Source: Ectothiorhodospira shaposhnikovii
Lineage (GTDB): Bacteria; Pseudomonadota; Gammaproteobacteria; Ectothiorhodospirales; Ectothiorhodospiraceae
Direction of reading: 5' to 3'
Assembly (NCBI RefSeq): GCF_022227765.1
Contig: NZ_JAJMLZ010000002.1
Coordinates: forward strand, 124,001-188,000
DNA: 64,000 nucleotides
A program made the position numbers and the translations under genes. The first letter of the stretch is position 1. The number at the start of each line of letters is the position of its first letter. The notes beneath the pieces were generated by a model. It was not told the origin of the DNA. It saw nothing but the letters and a program-made list of their open reading frames with translations, and ran no database searches. Positions 58,596 through 64,000 of this stretch are shown here, in pieces.

Positions 58596-59255
58596 CTAGG
58601 CTGAATCGGAATCCAGGCTTTTGATTTTGCGAGCAGGGATACCACCCCATAGCTCACCGGCAGGGATGTTGGTTCCCGTGGTCGCAACCGCTCCCGGAGC
58701 CAGAACCGCTCCAGCACCCATGGTAACCCCTGGCATCACGACACAATTAATCCCTACAACCGCCCTTTCGCCAATGGCAATACGCTTCAGCACAATTTTA
58801 TTTCCAGATATTATATGTGCCGTAATCACCGAATTCTGGCCTACCGTACAGAAATCGCCAAGAGAAATAAGCGGAAAATCGCGGATCGTACCGGCGAATG
58901 CGGGTGACTTGCCTACCTCAGCCCCTAAGATCTTATATATCAATGCCTGGGTGAATACAGTATTGAATGGACGCAATACCTTCTCCGCCAAATCCGTTAA
59001 TACCGCACTTAATTTCCAATAAATAAACTCGTGCGAATCCATGGAGAAAACACCTTCAGGGTACGGATTGAGCCGACGCAAAAACATAAGAAAAAGCCCC
59101 GTATACACCCCATAAGAGATCAAAAAAAACACAATATCAAAAATTACCCCATATTTGGAATCGACCGAAAAAACAAAAGCCGTCACCAAAGAAATGAATA
59201 ACAAAAATGTAATGGATAGACCTGAAAAGAGAAAATCCAAAGGACTGGTTTTCAT
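58596..59255 (-). CDS. Membrane-anchored hexapeptide-repeat acyltransferase
   Basis: The 219-residue protein has two N-terminal membrane helices (FLFSGLSITFLLFISLVTAFVF and GVIFDIVFFLISYGVYTGLFLMF). A left-handed beta-helix follows, made of hexapeptide repeats (KIVLKRIAIGERAVVGINCVVMPGVTMGAGAVLAPGAVATTGTNIP) closing with GGIPARKI. This is the LpxA/CysE-like fold and suggests O-acetylation of a sugar or lipid. It lies within the PEP-CTERM region and may modify its polysaccharide or lipid. The start MKTSPLDFLF is the first ATG. Confidence 0.82.
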   Translation of the reverse strand: MKTSPLDFLFSGLSITFLLFISLVTAFVFSVDSKYGVIFDIVFFLISYGVYTGLFLMFLRRLNPYPEGVFSMDSHEFIYWKLSAVLTDLAEKVLRPFNTVFTQALIYKILGAEVGKSPAFAGTIRDFPLISLGDFCTVGQNSVITAHIISGNKIVLKRIAIGERAVVGINCVVMPGVTMGAGAVLAPGAVATTGTNIPAGELWGGIPARKIKSLDSDSA

Positions 59256-59283
59256 ATCAAGCGCGACTCTCTTTAAAAGCCCC

Positions 59284-59326
59284 AAAAAAAAAGGCCGGCA
59301 TAGAATGCTGACATTCCGCCGGCCTT
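59284..59326 (-). terminator. Rho-independent terminator of the second PEP-CTERM gene
   Basis: On the minus strand AAGGCCGGC pairs with GCCGGCCTT, enclosing a nested GAATG-TCAG-CATTC hairpin, and nine T residues follow. It ends the PEP-CTERM mRNA about 75 bp after its stop and stands 29 bp upstream of the hexapeptide acyltransferase start. Confidence 0.9.
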
Positions 59327-59402
59327 ACAAAAATCACTTCAAAAAACAACAATCTAACTTAAAAAACAGAGAACCAATTAAAACCCGAGTCAGCAGGAAA
59401 GG

Positions 59403-60299
59403 CTAGACTGCGGCAGCATTCATGTTAAAACCCCGGCGTCTCATGGCGAACCCCAAACCAATCAGACCAAGAGCAAAAAGGGCGATTGTGCCGGGCTCTG
59501 GCACGCGACTAAAGGTATTGGATCCCTGAACCTGCAGGAAAAGATCAGGGAATTGAGTTGAATTCGATACATACGGCTGATACGGAGAGGTGGGATCGGT
59601 CGTGCTGGTAAAGAAGCCGGAAGGTATCGTGCCAACCGGAGGGAAAGCGAGCTGAGACGTGAAGTGGAAATTGAAAATCGGCGCTTCCACCCCTTGCAGA
59701 TAGTCTTCGTTGACGAAATCAAGCGCGGTCACAAGTTCAAAGTTAAAGTTGGTGGAACCAGTGCCGGTGCCAGCATCGATCAAGGTGAAGGAGGAAACCC
59801 CTCCAACAACCGAGAAACGGGCTATCTCGATACCATCGGTGAACCCCACCCCGGTGGCCGAATTTGCTGCCACCCCGGAACTGAAATCATCGTAAAACAG
59901 CGAGATGGTGCCGGCCTGTGGAATAAAATTGACACTATTAGGGCCATCGCCAGGAACGGCAAGTTCCAGCAACTGCGCGGCAACAGTGAACTGATAGTTA
60001 GGGCTTTGTGCGCCGAAGATCGTGTTGTTATCCCGATCCAGGAAGGACGTCACCGTGGACTGATAGTACAAATCGAACGGATTAGGGCCGGAAGTAAACG
60101 GATCGGAACCGAACGGACCTTTGCCGACGGCAACCGCATTGGCATCCGTGTACTGGAACTTGAAGACGTTGGAGGCAATCGTGTTTCCAGTACCATCCAA
60201 CACGTTAATATCTTGAAGGGGACCTGCCGCAGCCGGATTCACCGCGATCAGCGCGGCAACAACAGCCGCCGAGGCTCCAATTTTTTTGCAAGTCATCAT
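59403..60299 (-). CDS. PEP-CTERM protein with sigma-54 promoter
   Basis: The 298-residue protein has a signal peptide (CKKIGASAAVVAALIAVNPAAAG) and ends with VPEPGTIALFALGLIGLGFAMRRRG, a textbook PEP-CTERM signal. The mature part is Asn/Phe/Gly-rich with strands (YYQSTVTSFLDRDNN, YQFTVAAQLLELAVPGDG, NFNFELVTALDF), suggesting a secreted beta-rich surface protein. It is not the THxN type. GGAGATC precedes the start (MM). PepA-type flocculation proteins are one possible class, but I cannot show it. Confidence 0.85.
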   Translation of the reverse strand: MMTCKKIGASAAVVAALIAVNPAAAGPLQDINVLDGTGNTIASNVFKFQYTDANAVAVGKGPFGSDPFTSGPNPFDLYYQSTVTSFLDRDNNTIFGAQSPNYQFTVAAQLLELAVPGDGPNSVNFIPQAGTISLFYDDFSSGVAANSATGVGFTDGIEIARFSVVGGVSSFTLIDAGTGTGSTNFNFELVTALDFVNEDYLQGVEAPIFNFHFTSQLAFPPVGTIPSGFFTSTTDPTSPYQPYVSNSTQFPDLFLQVQGSNTFSRVPEPGTIALFALGLIGLGFAMRRRGFNMNAAAV

Positions 60300-60536
60300 G
60301 GACGGATCTCCTCAATTTTTAGCGATACGGCGGCGCGATTGACGGCATCCTGCCAACCCGCCTTCCGTCCAAAACAAATGCAATCATTGGGCCAAAAAAA
60401 ATAATTCCTTATTTTTCATTAACTTTCAGAAAAACCTATCCGCGCCCACCATGAATCAAAAGCAAAAGTGGAAAATTGACCGACACCCGATCTGGACCCA
60501 CTCCTTATCGTAGACATAATCAAGAAGCCCTGAACA
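60300..60536. other. Intergenic region between SDR and PEP-CTERM genes
   Basis: It contains the sigma-54 promoter and an AT-rich stretch (60,395-60,425). No further gene, hairpin or clear enhancer repeat was recognised. The GMC-SDR operon ends at its right-hand border. Confidence 0.5.
60379..60394 (-). promoter_or_regulatory. Sigma-54 promoter of the second PEP-CTERM gene
   Basis: On the minus strand TGGCCCAATGATTGCA matches the RpoN consensus TGGCACG-N4-TTGCW at all the core -24 and -12 positions with the right spacing. The predicted start near 60,369 gives a leader of about 70 nt. A flanking AT-rich run (60,395-60,420) lies just upstream. Confidence 0.8.
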
Positions 60537-61334
60537 TCAAGCCGGAGGCCGAAACATCTTGCCTACCTGCCGTATTACCATGGCCGAGGGGAAAATCCCC
60601 GCGAACAGGCGCTGCATCCATGTACCTTTAGCGGCCACAATCAATGGTTTATCATCGCCCAGCCCGGCAAGGGCCGCTTGCACCATGGCGACCGCAGAAG
60701 CTCTATCCTGAATAGCAGACTCATAGGCTCCCGCTTTTTCATCAAACTCGGTATCCGCGGGCCCGGGAACGAAGGTTTTCACAAGGACACCTCGGCTGAG
60801 CCATTCTCCATACAACGCCTGACTGAATTGATGAAGGCTGGCCTTGGAAGCAGCATAGGCAGCCATATAAGGCACTGGCTGGTAGGCCGCGCCTGAAGAA
60901 ACATTGATGATCAGGCTGGATGCATGACGCGCCAGATCCTCCAGAAACAATCTGCACAACAAAATTGGCGCCGTCACATTCACCTGGATCATGCGCTGAT
61001 AATCCTCGCCAGCACCATCCTCAAAACGCCCCCATCGCCCCATGCCGGCGTTATTACAAAGCAATCGTATGTTGATACCCTCATCGGAGAGGGTTTTCTT
61101 GATTCGGGCTGGCGCGCCAGGATCTGACAAATCCTCCACCAGGGCCTTGGTCTGTACGCCATGGACTTGCTCGATGTCAAGAGCAGTTTCCTCCAAGAGT
61201 TCCCCACGACGAGCCGTCAGTACCACGTTCATTCCCATGGCGCCTAACTGCCTCGCAAACTCTTTACCCAACCCGGATGACGCACCGGTCACCAGAGCCC
61301 AATCACCTCGAAAATCACATAGTTTCAGTGTCAT
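60537..61334 (-). CDS. Short-chain dehydrogenase/reductase in the acyltransferase operon
   Basis: The 265-residue protein has the cofactor motif VTGASSGLG, NNAG in LLCNNAGMG, the catalytic Ser in INVSSGAAY and YAASK as YxxxK. It is closest to SDRs active on fatty or sterol-like substrates (VVLTARRGELLEETA opening and PGPADTEFDEKAG), but the substrate is not certain. Its start overlaps the stop of the GMC gene by 4 bp. A role in oxidising or reducing the N-acyl product made upstream is possible. Confidence 0.85.
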   Translation of the reverse strand: MTLKLCDFRGDWALVTGASSGLGKEFARQLGAMGMNVVLTARRGELLEETALDIEQVHGVQTKALVEDLSDPGAPARIKKTLSDEGINIRLLCNNAGMGRWGRFEDGAGEDYQRMIQVNVTAPILLCRLFLEDLARHASSLIINVSSGAAYQPVPYMAAYAASKASLHQFSQALYGEWLSRGVLVKTFVPGPADTEFDEKAGAYESAIQDRASAVAMVQAALAGLGDDKPLIVAAKGTWMQRLFAGIFPSAMVIRQVGKMFRPPA

Positions 61335-62965
61335 GTTACTTTGCCTTTTTCGCCTAGGTGATCAGCAACACGCAGCGCGTTGGCCGCAATGGTCAATGCC
61401 GGATTGGTTCCACCGCTACTAGGGAACCAGGAAGCATCCACCACATAAAGATTACATGTACCATGAACTCTGCTCCACTCATCAACCACGCTTTTAGCTG
61501 GATCCGTACCTGCGCGACAGGTTCCGCAGACATGAGCGATTCGTTCATTATTATGGGCCTGCTGAATGTGCAGGTAGCGAAGCGGCCTCAGAACACTCTT
61601 GATCTTGCTTCGAAACAAGGCCAGTCGCTCTTCATCATAGGTTGACACATGGTACTTAATTCGAATAACTTCAGGGTCGTCATCGTGAATCATGACGCGA
61701 TTTTCGGAATGAGGGGTATCTTCCATGATACTCGCCAGCACATGAGCCCTAGCAAACAATCGCCCAAAAATTTTCTCCATCAGTGGCCTCATGACCCGAA
61801 TCAATATCACCGGCATGGTTTTCTTGGTTCCCAACTGAAGATCATGAAGCATTTGATCCGCCAGCACAAAACCGGGAGGCATTGACCCAAAGGACTGAAC
61901 GGTACCTAATTTCTGCTGGTCAACACAATAAAAATCGTTGAACGCCAGTTCCTTGGCATTACCCTCGGCAGGGCCAACCCTGGGGAACACGGCATAAAGA
62001 TCAATCAAATGACGCATCAAATACCGGCCCACCTGATCAAAATGATTGCCCACTCCATTTGGCCAGACCACGGAGCGAGAATTCAGGAGAAGTGCCGGCG
62101 TGGCCAGCGCTCCACCAGCCAAGATAACGACGCCACCTCGGATTGTTATCCGGCGATCACCCAAGCGGCCTACCACGCCCGTGGCGCGACCTTCTTCCAT
62201 CTCGATCGATTGGACCTCGAAATTCTCCAATAAAGCCGCGCCTTCCTGGTTCAAGGCGGGCTCCAGACAGATATTATCTGGCTCATGTTTGCAATCCTTC
62301 GCACACAAAAAACCCTGACATCCCACGCATCCATCCACAAAACGACAGCCTTGAGGAAGGCGATACGGCGTAAGACCTTGAGAAGAAAAGTGTTCGTAAA
62401 GAGCTCGAGATTGAGTTGACATATTCGGCAGCGAGCCTGCATCTTCACCACCGCCGGGGCCAAACTGCACCCGATAGAGCTTTTCAGCTCGCACATAATA
62501 CGGTTCAAAACTCTCGTAACTGAATGGCCATTGTGAAGATCGGGCAGGCACCCTATCCAGCGGATGATACCTGCCTGGCAAGAAGTCCTCGGGGAAAAAG
62601 CGCTCAAGCGCCATGCCGTAAAGGGCTGAAGACCCGCCGGCACCAGCGCCTATGAAGGGAATGAATCGGCGAGCATCAGCATCGGAAACATCCTCTATCT
62701 CATGATAAAATCGACCGGCCGCGCGAAGGGTTTTAGCATGTCTGGGAGCAGGTACCGCAGGTCTGCCCAGCCAAGACTCGGCATATTGGCCGCGCAAGGA
62801 CTCCCGCTTTTTGGAGGCCCCCTTTTCGCAAAAAAGAATTCGCCAACCCATGCGAGCCAATGCATGGCCGATTGTGGCGCCACCCATGCCGGTACCGACC
62901 ACAATAGCATCCCATTGCGCATTAATAAGATCATCAACCGCTTCCCCATCAAGCCCTTGCCCCAT
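61331..62965 (-). CDS. GMC-family FAD oxidoreductase with Cys-rich loop
   Basis: The 544-residue protein has an N-terminal FAD motif (WDAIVVGTGMGGATIGHALARMG) and the C-terminal GMC block LYVVDASWFPSSGGTNPALTIAANALRVADHL. Between them, near residue 215-240, is a Cys-rich segment, CRFVDGCVGCQGFLCAKDCKH, which resembles the CxxC-rich loop of long-chain alcohol oxidases and related GMC enzymes. It should oxidise an alcohol or lipid group using FAD. It is translationally coupled to the SDR and lies 79 bp after the N-acyltransferase gene. GAGAGGG is the ribosome-binding site. Confidence 0.85.
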   Translation of the reverse strand: MGQGLDGEAVDDLINAQWDAIVVGTGMGGATIGHALARMGWRILFCEKGASKKRESLRGQYAESWLGRPAVPAPRHAKTLRAAGRFYHEIEDVSDADARRFIPFIGAGAGGSSALYGMALERFFPEDFLPGRYHPLDRVPARSSQWPFSYESFEPYYVRAEKLYRVQFGPGGGEDAGSLPNMSTQSRALYEHFSSQGLTPYRLPQGCRFVDGCVGCQGFLCAKDCKHEPDNICLEPALNQEGAALLENFEVQSIEMEEGRATGVVGRLGDRRITIRGGVVILAGGALATPALLLNSRSVVWPNGVGNHFDQVGRYLMRHLIDLYAVFPRVGPAEGNAKELAFNDFYCVDQQKLGTVQSFGSMPPGFVLADQMLHDLQLGTKKTMPVILIRVMRPLMEKIFGRLFARAHVLASIMEDTPHSENRVMIHDDDPEVIRIKYHVSTYDEERLALFRSKIKSVLRPLRYLHIQQAHNNERIAHVCGTCRAGTDPAKSVVDEWSRVHGTCNLYVVDASWFPSSGGTNPALTIAANALRVADHLGEKGKVT

Positions 62966-63044
62966 GCCAAGCCCTCTCTTTATTCACCTATTCAAGCCAT
63001 AATAGCCCGAGTGTTTCATAAAGAGCATAGCGAAGATTTTGCAT

Positions 63045-63929
63045 TTATATGCATGTACCTCCGAGAGTGGAGTGTTTCGGCAAAATGTCTTCGCGAGTTT
63101 GCTGACTCATTGAAGCCGTCATCGCCAAGGAATCGGGGGAAACCTCGGCGCGGTAGGGAAACCTCAAGCCTCTATGCTCACACCCCTGACCCACACGCTC
63201 GATCTGAAACTGAAATCTCCGCAAAATGCGCGCCAGAGAGGGCCGAACCAGAAAAAACAGTGCCTCGACTCCTTTCTGACTGGCTGTCCTTATCGCTGCT
63301 CGGAACAGCACAGCGATCACCGCATTGCCATCCACATTAGGTGCAGTACACGAGCCCCAATGCTTCGAGTCCAAGCAATGGCGAAATCGCTGATCCAGTT
63401 CACCACGCAAAGCACGGATATCAAGGCACTCACCACTGTCGGCCCCGCCTGACCAAGAGTACCATGGTCGCATTTTCATGCCTCGAATAACACCTTCGTT
63501 GCGTAACAGCGAGCGGAAGCCATCACTGGGAAAAACTGAATCACATCTTTCTGGTGCACGGCGCGCTGCAACCCGATCGCTATTTCGGCGTCGATAAACC
63601 GAGGGGATGCAGACTCGGGAGATTTCATAAGCCCTTTCGGCCTTGAATCTGTCTACCTCTGCCTCGGGGCTCAAAAGACTGAAAAATGGCAACCCTCTCT
63701 CCATGGAGGGAATAAGCCGCATGGTGCCGATCCACTGTTCCGTCGGTCGATGACGCACCAGAAAGGGAATGGCATGCTCATCCCACTCGTCGCGCTCCAG
63801 ACCATCGGGATAGGCATGGGGATCCTCGTACCCGGTCTCAAGACAATACACCTGATATCGGATACGGTGGTGAATACGACGCGTTTCCCTCGTGTCGGCA
63901 ACGACAACTTCGTAGTCATTCTCGATCAT
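63045..63929 (-). CDS. PEP-CTERM/exosortase-associated N-acyltransferase
   Basis: The 294-residue protein starts MIENDYEVVVADTRE, with the family's hallmark IRYQVYCLETGYE, IGTMRLIPSMERGLPF, AYEISRVCIPSVYRRR, then VIAVLFRAAIRTASQKGVEALFFLVRPSLARILRRFQFQIERVG. These match TIGR03694-type acyltransferases found with exosortase systems and related to autoinducer synthases. Published work links this group to long-chain N-acyl amino acid synthesis. A linker of about 65 residues follows the YRRR block. The start at 63929 is the first ATG; a TTG lies three codons earlier. It heads the GMC-SDR operon. Confidence 0.88.
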   Translation of the reverse strand: MIENDYEVVVADTRETRRIHHRIRYQVYCLETGYEDPHAYPDGLERDEWDEHAIPFLVRHRPTEQWIGTMRLIPSMERGLPFFSLLSPEAEVDRFKAERAYEISRVCIPSVYRRRNSDRVAARRAPERCDSVFPSDGFRSLLRNEGVIRGMKMRPWYSWSGGADSGECLDIRALRGELDQRFRHCLDSKHWGSCTAPNVDGNAVIAVLFRAAIRTASQKGVEALFFLVRPSLARILRRFQFQIERVGQGCEHRGLRFPYRAEVSPDSLAMTASMSQQTREDILPKHSTLGGTCI

Positions 63930-64000
63930 TTTGGTCAACTTCGCGTGATTTATGGGCGCATTGAGTGTAATCAGAGGACCACCCTACAAGCCAAACGTAG
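63930..64000. other. Upstream flank at the window edge
   Basis: These 71 bp precede the N-acyltransferase start. No gene or sigma-54 promoter was recognised in them; the promoter of the operon is probably here or just beyond the edge. Confidence 0.4.

Overview
The window reads as a piece of chromosome from a high-GC gammaproteobacterium, most likely a free-living member of the Chromatiales/Ectothiorhodospirales type; that placement is inferred, not proven. The support is a peroxide regulator oxyR with both redox cysteines, hrpB, ampD/ampE, fxsA next to groES-groEL, and the gammaproteobacterial block aroQ-accB-accC-prmA-DUF3426-dusB-fis. No tRNA, rRNA, CRISPR array, phage or transposase was seen.

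Layout. 0-12 kb: the 5' end of gshA, an mtfA-type peptidase, a DUF2058 protein, a FliL-like protein, an ABC-F ATPase, a diguanylate cyclase, oxyR, a HAMP-adenylate cyclase with a TPR lipoprotein, a TraB-family membrane protein, a pentapeptide-repeat protein and two Slp lipoproteins. 12-20 kb: hrpB, an HDOD protein downstream of a tail-anchored response regulator, an SDR, an FKBP isomerase and a GNAT-nitrilase fusion. 20-32 kb: metH, bpt, a HisN-like phosphatase, a CobC-like phosphatase, ampE, ampD, rep and a K+/H+ antiporter. 32-44 kb: copA, an OmpA-family protein, groESL under a CIRCE element, fxsA, and a six-gene run (thioredoxin, TolC, membrane fusion protein, cutA, dsbD, TlpA-like) that looks like envelope redox and metal handling. 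44-49.8 kb: the aroQ to fis block.

After fis (about 49.8 kb) the content changes. Codon use becomes more AT-rich and the genes belong to a PEP-CTERM/exosortase envelope system: two PEP-CTERM proteins, each behind a recognisable sigma-54 promoter; the TPR lipoprotein PrsT; an RND pump whose permease carries an extra C-terminal TPR-like tail; a hexapeptide acyltransferase; and an operon of a PEP-CTERM-associated N-acyltransferase, a GMC oxidoreductase and an SDR. The exosortase and the PrsK/PrsR regulators are not in the window and probably lie beyond 64 kb. The acyltransferase-oxidoreductase-SDR operon with the nearby pump could make and export a modified N-acyl amino acid lipid.

Two intergenic regions look like undescribed small RNA genes. 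One (minus strand, about 32,554-32,616) has a sigma-70 promoter overlapped by a 15/19 Fur box, a hairpin that presents a CUCCU anti-Shine-Dalgarno loop, and a strong terminator. The other (plus strand, about 24,565-24,673) has an FNR/DNR-like box at the right distance for activation, a long 5' hairpin, a CU-rich single-stranded stretch and a perfect intrinsic terminator. They would be an iron-responsive and an oxygen-responsive regulator respectively.
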